Below, piece after piece: positions 37,411 through 49,584 of a DNA stretch of 64,000 nt. Each line of letters starts with the position of its first letter. The stretch's first letter is position 1. A model generated the notes under the pieces. It was not told the DNA's origin. It saw only the letters and a list, made by a program, of their open reading frames with translations, and did not search any database. This DNA is from Callaeas wilsoni (lineage: Eukaryota > Chordata > Aves > Passeriformes > Callaeidae). Location of the stretch: contig VWPU01010344.1 in the NCBI GenBank assembly GCA_013398955.1, forward strand, positions 1 through 64,000, in the 5' to 3' direction. The position numbers and the translations under genes were made by a program.

Positions 37411-38640
37411 CCCGTCACAGAATGCTTCCTGACTTAATGCTTTCATTAATCATCACCTAAATTGTAGACCTTCTCCATTAAAACCTATCAGCCATGGGCT
37501 TGCAGTTTGACTCTATCTCTTCACGAGCACACATCAATCACACGTTCCTCCTGGCTATTTCTTCCAGAAAATAAAACTTAACTGCTTACTGAATTTATGG
37601 ATATAGTAGAGATTTGAAATACAGCACAGAACATCACGATTTCACAAGTTATGCCCATCAGATTTACAAGAGACAGAGTTTAATTAGCAGAGATTTCCAT
37701 CTCCAGAGGCAGCAGTACAAGCTATGACTCCATGAGGAGAGATGAGACAATGTCAGCCTAGGAAGAGACATTCACATCCCACAGAAAGGTTTTCCTTTCC
37801 TGTCAAAGGGAAGGAATCAGTCTAACCTCACTTTTAACATGCTGAATAGCAAATGAGCACCATGTACTAGTGCATGATATAACTCTGAAACTGGCTGATA
37901 TTCTGCCTTTTCAGCCTTAAATTTGACACCCATGCTGAAGAAACAAAGACAAGTGAGGTCTCTGCAGTAACCATGGGTTTGAAAATTTTTGCCCACCCTT
38001 TTAATACAAGGCTGGAAAAGAAGAAATATGATGCTTTATTTTAAATAAGGATCAGCGTTCCCCAGGCACCAGTAAGGGAAAAGGGGGAAGATGAAAGAGT
38101 CTGTGGAAGGGCGGAATGAGGAGCAAAGGACTTGTGAGCCTCTTACTGCCACAGCCGCAGGGTGGAGGGTTAGGTCAGGCAGCAACACCCAAGCACTTGA
38201 GAAAACGTGAGTTGTCTGCCATGAGATCTGCAAACTTTAGGAAAAGAATCCAGTTTCTATTCAGATGACCTAGGCACTGTAGGAAGTAACATATTTCAAG
38301 GATGCTTTGCTAAACCATCATTTAATCCAAGTGGAACTTGGATTTTCCCACTACTTTCAGAGATGAGAAGACTTCACAAGCTTGTGTCCTTTTCCTCCCA
38401 CATCAGGGGCACAGCTCTTTGGTGCACCAAGGAGGCGAGCTCTGCCTTCAGACTCAGCCACCAGCTTTCCAGACAGCTTCAGGCAAGTCACCTCCTCTCT
38501 GTCTTTCCTGCCCTTTACAGTGGAATCCCATCAGCTATATCACAGAAGAGGTATATATGCATCTTAATTGAGTTACGTTTTGCAGCTGCAGATGTTTTTG
38601 CTGAAAATGGTAATGAGGATGGGAATTTTATGTTGGTTTT

Positions 38641-38673
38641 TATTATTATTATTACTACTACTACTACTATTAC
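38641..38673. repeat. Compound (TAT)n/(TAC)n microsatellite
   Basis: TAT units pass into TAC units within 33 bases. In the plus-strand frame running through it the repeat encodes runs of Ile and Thr, which is why that frame stays open. Confidence 0.9.
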
Positions 38674-41600
38674 AGAAGACTGGCAAATGTCTGTACTAGA
38701 AAATGCCCCACCAAATAATGACATCTTGAATGTCTATGCTTTGGAGCTTCCCTCCATAACATCTCTCTCACTTCTTCCTACAATGCTATTTTCATTACTT
38801 CATCAAATACAGAGTGTCTTTTAACAACTGAAATACAGAAAGTGCACACAGACAACTGTAATAAAAACATTATTGTCTTATAAAACCTTGCATGTTGACA
38901 AAAAGGTGATGGTTCCTCAGTTCTGTAAGCAAAATAGTCATCATCACAATCCATCCAAATAATACCAGTATGGGCATTTAGGAACATCTTTTCTCAAAAT
39001 AAGCTTGAATTATTGTTGCCTCTGACTTTTCCCTTTTTCCCAGCACTTTCTTCTCACTTCACAGAATTTGTCTGGGAATCAAAGTTTCAAACTGTGCTTC
39101 ATGATATGTCCAGGATATTTCAAAAAGCAATAATGAAGCTAAAAATTGAAGCCCTGAACAGGGTATCCCAGACACAAGAGTATTTATTACTTCACTGGAC
39201 TTTTTGATGTCGCCACTAGAGGGACTTAAGTGAAGCTAGAAAAACCCCAAACAACAAACCAAGCAAAAACCACCTCATTAGCTGTCACAGATGCCCTTCA
39301 GGCAGCTGTCGTATTTGGAAAGAGAAAAGGCATTTTGCTTCTTTTGAGGCAAAGTTTGTACTTGCACCTTAGAGAATGCCAGAAGTATCAAAGCACAGGA
39401 TTTTGTACTGGCAAACAAAACAGCCATGGACACAAAGTTAATGGACACAGACCTTACTGATGACCTGCTGTAGCTTCACAACTCATTCCAGCCATACCTT
39501 TGGAGTGCAATATATCTTCAGCCCCAAAGAGTCTGCACAATCAAAGTTCAGGGATTTTCTCACACCTTTTAACAGGACAATGGGAAAAGCCAATACTGTG
39601 CTTCCCCACACACATAATTCGGTCCCCAAATCACTATCAGAAATGGTCCAAGTAACAAGCTCTCATTCCAGATACCTTTCTCACTTCCCACAGACCACCT
39701 GGCTTTGTGGGAACTCTCCCTGCATTTCTGGCACTACTTAAGCCATTTTCCAACATTATTAACGATTATCAAAATCCAATGCCGGCTGCAGTGCTGAGGC
39801 AGAGAAAAAAAATCTCATTGTTGCTGCAATTACAATTGGTAGCATTTAAAATAGGGTGGGAATAAGCCATATCCCTCAATGTAATCTTCATGGTGAGCTA
39901 CACCCTCACGAAGAGCCAATCTGGTGTACGCACACAACAGTGGTAGAAAAAGTTTATCACAAACTCAACCACTAAGTTTGCTTTTTTGCCACCTAAGTCT
40001 TTAAAGATGCCACTGCCATTATGTTCCAAATTCTTCTGTGTAGCAGATGACCTCCAGAATGACAGCACTGGGTCACAAATGATCGATGTTGCTAACTTAG
40101 CACACCTCAGATCACATGCACCACGGGCTAAGCAGGATCAATAAAAGCAATCCACTTCTAAATTAAAAGACACAAGTGAAAAATAACATTTTAACTTCAG
40201 CTTCATACACCATGCTTGAGTAATGGTATATTTTTATGGAGTATAGGTGAATTTTTATAGTCTGTGCAGTCTTCTGCCACATGAAATTAATGTCACTGAG
40301 AACAGATGATTAAGCAGAATTACTTTAGATGAAAGATGATGAAATATACAATTGTTCAGTAGTTTTCAGAAGTGATTCACCTCTCTCACCTATTTTCAAA
40401 ATAGACTGTAACTAGGAAATACCATTCAGAAAGCAGGCAATATTAGTACTACTTCTAACATAAACATTCAAAATTTTAACCTATAGTCTGCACTCATTCA
40501 CCAAGACAGATGGGATTCAAGATAACAGTGTCTATCCATGAAAACTTGTGATATTCCGCTAAATACAAAGTTACACACCCAAGCCATCTGAGCAAGGAGA
40601 AACGTGTTTATTCTGCACATGCTGCATACCTCAGAGAAGATATTCAGAGAGGGCTCTTCTTTAATTTTTCTTTTAAATAGCTCTTGCATCTAGACTTAAT
40701 TCCTTCACTTCGAAAGCAGATGGCCTAAACTTCTACTATCAGATTAATCTTAGGTTGAAAACAACAAAAAAAATCAATGAAGGAATGTTTCTGTATTTAA
40801 AGAAATTATGTTTAAATCAGTTATTGCAGGCTCTTTTTGCTAGATACCAGTGCTTGAGTTCTACCAGACAAGTGACCTCATCTTCTGAATGGGAAAAGGT
40901 GCCTCCTCTCCCCTTGCATGACAAACAGGACATTTTCTGGTAGTTCTTTAGTAGCCCAAATCTGAGTGACACCAATCTCAGTCTTTAATCAGATGCAGTA
41001 TCATGAGGGGATCTTCCATATGAAGGCGAGAAGGCAAAACTACTCATGTCACTCTGGAATGTGTGTCACAATCTTAGTCTTGCCTCTCTCCCCCAAACCA
41101 CTCATATAAAGGTTATCATTCATTCAGACTGACACCATTAATAAGCAAGGCTTGTACTGCAGGTATCATCTCAATTAAATATGTGTGGACACAGAGGCTC
41201 AGAAAGGTAGGACTTGGTCCAGTGTCACAGAAGGAGGCACTGGAAGGAAAAGAAGGTTTCTTAAACTTGGTGCCTTCACCCACTTGTTGCTCAGTAGCCA
41301 TGACAAGAAAGGCATAAAATCACAGGTAAAAAGGGATATTAATGCATTGACTTGTACAGAAATGAGCTTGAAATTAGCAGATTTTATGGTGGCAAGACAA
41401 CAGCTCAGTGGCATGATCCACTATCTCATTTCATCAAGAGGAAGGATTGAAGATGGTTTGGGTTTTGTTTTTCTGAAAACTACTAAGGAAACAAAACTGT
41501 TATGGGCACATCAACTAATTCCACATCACAAGAGCTGCTCAAGAAAAGCATTCATTCTCAGCGAGCTCTCACCATTAACCTTGTGAGAAACATGCAGTAA

Positions 41601-41819
41601 GGCTTCAGCCAGCTTCATTTCCCTGGCTCGCTGACTCCATGCACCTCCAAGACTCACTTTAAAAAAAACAAACCACAGTTTTGAATGACCTTTTGAAGGA
41701 TGAGAGTAAGGCAGTGCATGCCAATGTGTTGAAGTGCAGAGAGGTGGCTCTCTACTAGATACATTTTCGAGAAATGTATCACTCTTAATAAGGATGGCAG
41801 TGCTTTCAGGAGATCTTCG

Positions 41820-42115
41820 ACAAGGAGGGAGCAGCGCTCAAAGCTGCTTTAGCTCAATTCGCAATTACACGGAGATATCTGTGCAGCAAGGCTGGTGCCC
41901 ATTTGATTAAACAGGCTGTCTGCTCCCTCCACAAGATATCAGAGATACAATTAGTTCAGTCGGTGGTATCAGCAATGCCCTTGAGGTCCTGTGCTCCTGA
42001 CGACTAATGAAGAGGCACTGCTGGCTGTCAGCACGTACAGGGGGAGGCATTCATCTTCCTGGCAGCACCAATTAAATCCACCCGCATCATACCGGGAGTC
42101 AGGAATTCAGCACCG
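41820..42115. promoter_or_regulatory. Candidate conserved non-coding (enhancer-like) element
   Basis: This is complex, repeat-free sequence that keeps about ten CpG in 300 bases, although CpG is scarce around it. It holds closely spaced homeodomain-type cores (CAATTACAC, ACAATTAGTT, GACTAATGA, CCAATTAAATC), a Fox/LEF-like TTTGATTAAACAGG and several GATATC or GATATCT elements. These are traits of developmental enhancers. No reading frame or splice signal gives another explanation. Conservation cannot be judged from one sequence, so this is inference. Confidence 0.3.
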
Positions 42116-44856
42116 GGAACAAGTCAGAGCAGCTGAATGGTTTAACACCTCATTTTTGGGTTTTATATTGTGGAGAAAAGGGAATAAATAGTGCTAGCTA
42201 TGCTGATGGCAAAGGGAATACGGAAAATCTGCCTGACAGCAAAGGCAGAGAGAGAGCACCCTCAGAGCTCAGATGTGTGCACACGTGCACTGTGGAAAGG
42301 CTTTTTTTCGCATCAGGGCAGGAAACTTCTTAATACACAAACAATTTTCTCCTGAAGTCAACAGAAGAGAATTTGCTTATTGCATTGTGTTGCCAACACA
42401 CTGCTAAGCCTTCAAGGAAAGCTACTTGCTGTATGTGTGGGTGTATCCTCATGATGAGGCAATTATTCCTGAGAAGACAAGGCAGGGAACTCTTGCCCCT
42501 TATTTCTTACAAGGCTAGATCCTTACAGAAAAAACACAGTTCCACTTCAAAACAACAGGCTCAAAACCTTCTCAAACATTTCTATCCCTGAGACATGATG
42601 CTGCATCATATCAGCCACTGTCAAACGTGTCAGTTATCATTCGCCCGGCTTGGTGCCTCACTGTAGAGTCTGACCTGTCCCATCCCACCCCACACAAGTC
42701 TGGCTGTCAATATGGCTTACAGGACTAAAAAGTACTGATATCGGAGGAGAAGAATATTGAAATAAAAACTACAGTAAGCACCTGGTATCCAACCTGCTAA
42801 GGTACACAGGAGCACTACAAAGAAAATTGCTTTTTTAGCCAAAACCAATGTATCCGCAATTCCTGTTTTGTCTTACTTGTATCCTTTAGGGAAAAAATGC
42901 AAGTGGAACTTATCAAGCCCACATTTTCCAGACCTTTGGGGACCCTTAATTAAAAGCACTGTGAATCAGTAGGTGGCAAAAATTAGCACCTAGTGTGGCC
43001 TTCCCATTTCAGACCTTGGAGCACTCATGGCAAAAGTCTCAAAGGGCTTTATGCACTAAACACTGTATAGCAACAGGAAACTCAAGAGGTTTTGGTAACT
43101 TCACAACAGACTGGCAGCCATTTATCTTCTCAAACCTCGCAACACCTTTGTGGAGGCTGAAGGTCCTGTTTACTGGCAGGGAGATCAGTGTGACACACAC
43201 ACATGCAAAACACAGCCCACCCGACTCCCAGCCACAGGGGCACAGACCTACCTATGCAAATCTATGCTGACTTAAAGGAGCGAAAACCTACTGCAGTGGA
43301 AGAAGCAAAATAGTTTATTATCCAACCTTTCATGTAAAAAAAGCTTTTAAAAAAGCTTAAAAAAATCCAACCCTCAAACCCATCTCAGACTCCCTACCAG
43401 AACAGTTCATCTGCAAGAAATGTAATTTGCCATATAGCATGCAATTAAATACATGAAGAAACAAAGAAAAAGGCCTTTGGATGCCACTTTTCCTCTGACG
43501 AATGAAAAAAAAAATTATAACTATTTCAAAGCTCTGGGAATTTAGTATTTCACTCCCTTACAGAGGTTTTAATTAAGAGTCTGATAAATTGACCTTTAAC
43601 AAAAGAGGACAGTGCTAAAGGTAATTCTTGCCTTCTGCAGTCTCCACCATCCATGACTCAAGATAAGATCTCGTGTTCCCTGATAGGAAGGGAGATAGCC
43701 CAGGACCCACAGGCACAAGAAATGAGCAGACACACAAATGCAGAAAAAAGCATCAGCAGAGACTCCAAGTGACTTTGCTGAATTATTGCAGTTCTTTCCT
43801 AACAGCCTGAATAATCCATAAGCATGAAACTTTGACTTAGGCTGCAGACACCTAACTTGGGGGCTGCACAGAGAATGCTTTTAACAAGATGAACTGACTT
43901 TGGTATCGCAGTATGATCAAACTGCAAATTCACACAGATGCGCATGCTGGACTATGATACTTTGTCAATGGTAAAAAACATGACACAGATGCACAAAATT
44001 TACAAGCAAAAGATTCCACAAGGAATACTGAAGGTCAATATTTAGAAATTTATGTTTTATTATAAACTAAATATTAAAACTCTTCTAAATAAACATTCAA
44101 ACTCATGCAACTGCAAAACTCATCAGAGAAATCTTTAGGATATTTGTGTCTCTAAGGGAACTCATGGTTTAGATCAGAGCATGCAAACAGGTCACCTGCT
44201 AGTGAACATGGTCCTGAAAGTAACCTTGTCCTCTGTGCTAATTTTTCATGAAATCTGCATTAATACAGGACAGGGACAAAGAAAGACATGATTCTGTAAC
44301 ATCCAAATGGTGAGGTATCACTGGAATTATGATCTGGCTTCTTACCTGAGCCCAAGCTGCAAAATGGTTTATCAGACTTAGAGAAGGACATCAGCCAGCA
44401 CACAAGGATCTCAAGTAACAGCAGCTGGTGGAGTAGCAGTAAGAGCAGCTTCGTTTCCAGGGTCAAAGTCCAGTTAATGATGAAGCAAATTCCTTTGTCC
44501 ATTCAATAACCATCATCTCTTCTAGACCAGTTGCCTACATAGTCCCAGATTATTCTGAGCTGGTGGTGCTTCCTGAGAGCATCAGGAAATGAGGATTCAA
44601 GTTCCTGGAGCACCTACAAGCATCCAGACATCTCTGGGAAAGCCAGGAGCCCCTACTGCAAGGCTTCTCATGCTGCACTTGCTCAAAATGCCTTCAGACA
44701 GCAACCCTTGGAGAGTCCAGGGGACTCTAAAAAAGATGCTTGAGCCTTTTGTGAGAAACAGTGGACGAGCCTGAGCTTCCCACATCTCTGCGCTTGGCTC
44801 CTGCTGGTGCCAAGGAGGTGGGGGAATCCTGTCTGCAAACTACCACACATGCAAAC

Positions 44857-44957
44857 CGCGGCTGTGCCCGTCCTGCACCTACGGGCAACGCGTAATCCAC
44901 GGAGACACAGCAAGGTCACCCGCTGCAGTTCCGCGGGAGCACAGGTGCCTTCCCCCG
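44857..44957. promoter_or_regulatory. Short CpG cluster
   Basis: I count 11 CpG in about 100 bases, in otherwise CpG-poor DNA. It overlaps a short minus-strand frame (45006-44683) without motifs. It may be an enhancer, a weak alternative promoter or a GC-biased patch. Confidence 0.3.
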
Positions 44958-45570
44958 TTACACCTGCACACCAAGAGGAAAACCTCAGGTTTCCTTTAGA
45001 ACACAACCGATGTACAGAATGAGGGTTTATCTATTATATAAAGCTCAGAACAATTAGCAAATACAAGACAGTTGCTCAACTTGGCTATATGTACACATTT
45101 CCCACTAAAAAGGTATTAATTTAAACCCTCTTCTGATTTTTGTTGACTACGAAACATTCCTCTGAGCGCAACAGAAGCTGTTAATAAGCACAGGCATCAC
45201 TAATCATTTCGTGGTCACTGACTCCAGCACAGAAAACTCCCACACAGAAGCATGGCGTGGGCCTTGTGATGTACAGGAAAGAGTTTCTCTCCTGTTAATG
45301 AACTTTGTCAGCACACCAGATTTTTTTAAAAAGGAAAACTTTTAACTATTAAATCATGTAATGACTTAGAGAATGAACAGAATGTTTTCAAAATGCAAAT
45401 TGAAGGCATCTGTATTTTAATTACAGCACCAAAACTGCAAGATACTTGTCTCCACACACATTTTTTTCATTCATCTCTGGAGATGGCTGCATACAGAATA
45501 TTAGTTTCATAGTATAAACCTACTCCCACGTACATTCCCAAAATAATTTGCATGTATTACCAATAAACAA

Positions 45571-45583
45571 ACACACACACACA
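45571..45583. repeat. (AC)n microsatellite
   Basis: Six and a half uninterrupted AC units, preceded by an imperfect extension (AATAAACAA). Confidence 0.9.
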
Positions 45584-46224
45584 ACTTTTGAGGCCACCCA
45601 CAGACATGAGAGGCAAAAAGAGGACTTGTCACTTTTGGGATTGTAACTAAAATTGCTTCAACTTTTAATACAGGGATAACAGAATGCAAGAGCAGCATAA
45701 CCTTCAGCACCACACATTTAACACAATGCTCAGTTGACAAAATTTTTAAAAATGTGCAAATAGATCCTGTTGCTACATAGCTGATTTTCCATATGAAAGC
45801 TAACAAAGGCTAAACAGAATCTTAGCTACAATACATTCTCCTGTGTTACACACAATGAGCTCAGTTTTGTTGCTGTCAGCCTATAAAATTGACTTTTATA
45901 CTGAGTCACTGAGAGGATACAGATGACAAACAGCTCCATTACAGAAGGCTGACAAATTCTTGCCTTGAGAAGCAACAGTGACATGATGACAGTGGCAACG
46001 CTCACTTCATCTTTGCATGAAATACAGTTGGCACTTCTTCTTCACTACTACACATCTGCACTGTGATGCCTCCTCCACAGTCAGTCTGAGTCTTCATTTT
46101 AATTTCATCCCCCAGTGCTATGGCATGAAATCTCCTGATTTTCCAAAAATACTTTTTTTTGGTCATGAATCCTTGGCATAATATGTCCAGTAGGAAGTCT
46201 CTACAGCCATATGCTCGTTAGCAA

Positions 46225-46238
46225 GGGGTGGGGGGGGG
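46225..46238 (+). repeat. G-rich run (GGGG, T, nine G)
   Basis: A nearly pure G run on the plus strand in AT-rich DNA. It may form a compact two-layer G-quadruplex and is likely to vary in length. Confidence 0.85.
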
Positions 46239-46443
46239 AAATAAATACACTGGTGCTATCCTAAAACACACTCAAAACCCCATTCTCAGAACCAAAAACA
46301 AGCAAAACAAAGCAAAACAAAAAAGCCCACCTGATTCTCAGGGAAGCTCCAGATAAATATTGAACACAGCCCGAAACTAACTACAAATTACTTTTAACTT
46401 GACTCCATAGAAAGGTGGCATAACAAACATTTTGGGAAATTAC

Positions 46444-46461
46444 AAGAGCGGCCGCGCTCTT
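46444..46461. repeat. GC hairpin containing a NotI site
   Basis: AAGAGCG and CGCTCTT are perfect reverse complements separated by GCCG, and the centre forms the 8-bp sequence GCGGCCGC (46448-46455). It is isolated in CpG-poor DNA, so it stands out, but no function is evident. Confidence 0.8.
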
Positions 46462-47010
46462 AACTTGGGCGTGAAGGATAAGCATTCCCAGTGTCAGCAT
46501 TATCAGACAGATTAAGGCATCATATGAACCAGGATATATGGAGAATTCTCTTAACTTCCACTGGGAACAAGATTTTAGTCCACTCCAGACTTGCAATGCT
46601 AATAAATACATTTCTTTCAATAGTTTGAACACATGAAAAAGAGACTTTGAGAAGAGACAGTGAGAAACTTCTCAAATCTGACTGATTCAAGATTGGGGTG
46701 CGTGTTAAATCTCAGAGATACTACACTGGCTTTCTTTGCATAATAATCCCTTTCTGCCCACGGCTTTCACAATCAAGCTTTGAAGTCTACTTCATATTTC
46801 TTACTCTTTTACAATATATTATAACTTGGCACATCAGTGAACACAACTACATTTGTGCCCTGATACTAAGGCAGTTTAAAATAAAGGACGACAATAGACA
46901 TTACCATCTATTTGCCCTTCCAAACAGCCATGATAGGACGTAATTTCGAAAGTAATACAGGGATTAACAGCACATATTGAATGAATACACTGGGCTGACT
47001 GGATGTGGAA

Positions 47011-47705
47011 ACAGAATGTTTGGAAAAGATGCTTAAAATCAAGACCAATTGTTAACCCAACACTGCAACATCCACCACTGAACCACATCCCTAAGCATCG
47101 CGTCTACACATCTTTGAAATAACTCCAGGTATGGTTGACTCTCCTACTTCCCTTCCACAAGCCCATCCCAATGCTTGACAACCCTTTCAGTGAAGCAATT
47201 TTTTCCTAATATCTAATCTCAATCTCCACTGGTGCAACTTGAGGCCATTTCCTCTCATCCTATCACTTGTTACCTGCAATAAGGTCCTCATCCAGTTACA
47301 TTTTCCCCATGTTAAACACCCCCAGCTCCCTCAGCTGTTCCTCAGAGCTGTGCTCCAGACCCTTCCCCATCTCCGCTGCCCTTCTCTGGGCTCGCTCCAG
47401 CACCTCAGTGCCTTTCTTTGGTGAGGAGCTCAGAACCAGACACAGCACTTGTGGTGTGGCCTTGCTGAGTACAGAGGGACAATCCCTGCCCTGGTCCTGC
47501 TGGCCACACTGCTGCTGACCCAGGCCAGGATGCCACTGGCCTTCTTGGCCACCTGGGCACAGCTGGCTCATGTTCAGCTGCTGCTGAACACCCCCTGGGC
47601 CTTTTCTGCTGGGAAGTTTTCCGGCCACTCTGCCCCCAACCCACAGCGCCGCATGAGGCTGCTGTGATCCAAGAGCAGCACCTGGCACTTCCTCGCCCTG
47701 AAGAA
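47011..47705 (-). mobile_element. CR1 LINE fragment, about 0.7 kb
   Basis: The order on the plus strand is that of a reverse-complemented CR1 3' region: TGGAAAAGATGCTTAAAATC, GTTAACCCAACACTGC, CTAAGCATCGCGTCTACAC, CCAATGCTTGACAACCC, AACTTGAGGCCATTTCC, CCAGCTCCCTCAGCTG, CTCAGTGCCTTTC, GCCTTCTTGGCCACCTGGG and GGCACTTCCTCGCCCTG. Minus-strand frames at 47688-47296 and 47794-47405 are read-through of this region and not genes. It is 5'-truncated near 47705. The 3' terminal repeat on the left is eroded. Confidence 0.95.
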
Positions 47706-47842
47706 TTCTGCTTTACACTGACAAATAAAATACACATCCTTTTCCTATGCTGCCTGGGGGTGAATGAAAAAATTATGAACCAACATATTAACAAATTAAA
47801 TCTTTTTTTTTTTCCTTAAATTGAATCATTAATCACTTTCAG

Positions 47843-48066
47843 CTTCTGTTCTGGCAGAACAGATGTGGCCATTTGTCACAGAGGACAAACTGCAAAGACT
47901 TTTCATATGGAGTAGAATATCCTACCTGGAACAACTTCAAAAAGGAACTTTCCTGGACTTTCTTCATTGCAGGGATGCTCAATTACTCTGTTGCCAGGCA
48001 GAAAGATGGTACCCTAAAGAAAAAAGTAACAACAAACATGGGTTAAAACTGCTACCATACTTCTGA
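47843..48066 (+). other. Exon-like ORF after a good 3' splice-site signal
   Basis: A long T tract followed by a branch-point-like ATTAATCAC and CACTTTCAG (AG at 47841-47842) looks like a vertebrate acceptor. The frame open from that point includes ATG 47863 and runs 67 codons to a TGA; the product begins MWPFVTEDKLQRLFIWSR and is rich in Leu, Gln, Cys and Lys. The best donor inside is a weak AAAAAA|GTAACA near 48023. I recognise no domain. Poly-T plus AG is not rare in intronic DNA, so this is a candidate only. Confidence 0.15.
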
Positions 48067-49553
48067 CAGACTAATGCTTCTTCTTTTTGGACTGGGTTAA
48101 ACATGAATTTTTCACTCTAAACACCTGAGCAGCTGATTCCAAAGTGAGATTGAGGAGGGATTATCCCAAAAGCCAACATCATAGATCCCCTTAATTAACT
48201 GAGGCATTTGATAACAGCTTTAGGGTTTTTTTAATCTCTTGGGTATTTGATACCATGCAGAGTTTTGTACTTATCACATATACTAATCCCACCGTCCTAC
48301 AGAGGAAAATCAAGACTTAAAAGAAAGAGGTAGGAAGCTGCACATGTGAGGCAGGTGAACTCACCAGCCAGGCTTCTTGGCTGAAGCCAAAGGGGGTGTG
48401 GACAGAAGAGCAACCTCAGTTTGTGGGGTGCATAACCAGCTCCTGCTGTGGGCCCTTTTCCCATAGCATCCCAGGGAAGAAATACACAGGAAACATCCCA
48501 CTCCCACCCAGTGGCTGCAGCGTGCCAGGCTGCTGGTGGTAAGCCACAGGAGGCACAGAGAGTCCTGTCAAAAGATGCGTTTGCTACAGGCGGAGAGACG
48601 TTAGAAAATCTCTGTGATGGGCATTGAAAGCCTTAATTACAACTTTACTACCTTGAGAGGGCAGGTGGGGAATTTTAGGTGTGCATATTTTCAGTAACAC
48701 TAGTTACCAAAACCAACCCCTGCAACCCTCAAAACATGTCTGGGGCTGTGTTGAAGACACAGCTTATTCCCTCCCCTTTGGTCTGCTGACACATCCGATG
48801 GATAGAGCAGCCCTTTCCTCAGAGAGCTGTTTTTCACTTTTAGAAATTACAGCTACTCCTAGTACCATTTCAACCTCAGTCAGCAGGCAGTCCTTAGGGA
48901 AATTATGCTGGGATGGCTGTCCAGGGACAAATTTTCAGAGCAGCATCCTAGGAATTGTATTAGGTTTAAGCTCTCCACCACTGTTAATGGAACACTTGCT
49001 TAGTAATATTCTCCAATTATGGCATAATGAGGCCCCCATCTCCAACGTAAACAAAGTACATAACTTACACATCTTAAACACAGAATACCTCAAGTAAGGT
49101 CTTTATCCCCTGGAAGGATCATTGAGTCCAACATGGAGCACCATTTTCCATAATAATTTCAACCAAATGCCCAAATGTGTCAGACCCCTCATCTAAACAG
49201 CACTTAAGATATCCCTGTACATGAAAAACAACAATTTTGATATCCAGTATTCATTGCTATGACCTATAACCTTCATTACGAGCAGAACCATTTACAATTA
49301 TTGGAAAGTCAAGACAAACTGAAACACTACAGTCTTCTCACAAAGGAGACCTTACGAACCAACAGGAAAAAGTCACCTGAAGGAACAGGTAACACATGTT
49401 TCACAAAATCAGTATTTGTACCAGCTGATGTGGAGTCTGAGCTCTATACCAACTCATCAGTGCTGTGTGCCAGCAAGAATAGTGTTATCACAAGAAGGCA
49501 AAGAGAGGGTGCACAGGGATTTCATGAGAATATAAAAAATCACCTCCATTAAA

Positions 49554-49584
49554 CACTATGATGCTTGTTAAAAGCATCATAGTG
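49554..49584. repeat. Perfect inverted repeat: 13-bp stem, 5-base loop
   Basis: CACTATGATGCTT is followed by the loop GTTAA and then AAGCATCATAGTG, the exact reverse complement. The stem is too short for a typical microRNA precursor (about 30 bp with mismatches). The outer ends read CACTA and TAGTG, as in CACTA-type DNA transposons, but no flanking target duplication is visible, so that resemblance may be chance. Confidence 0.9.

Larger units (their letters stand above)
37411..47010. other. Non-coding sequence, about 9.6 kb, with candidate regulatory patches
   Basis: No gene was recognised. A 153-codon frame at 38363-38824 runs through a microsatellite and is not credible. Features listed separately are the TAT/TAC repeat, the CpG-retaining candidate element at 41820-42115, the CpG cluster at 44857-44957, the AC repeat, the G run and the GC hairpin. 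A double HindIII motif inside A runs lies at about 43336-43367. Confidence 0.5.

Noticed and set aside
38363..38824. 153-codon frame on the plus strand
   Set aside because: It owes its length to reading through the TAT/TAC microsatellite, which gives Ile and Thr runs.
41185..41586. 133-codon frame on the plus strand
   Set aside because: No motif, no splice context, and composition like the surrounding non-coding DNA.
48681..49097. 138-codon frame on the plus strand
   Set aside because: Low-information composition (Ser, Leu), no motif and no good splice sites.
49095..49210. Possible CR1 3'-end relic (GGATCATTGAGTCCAAC)
   Set aside because: Only one short block matches well, and the rest does not follow CR1 order closely enough.
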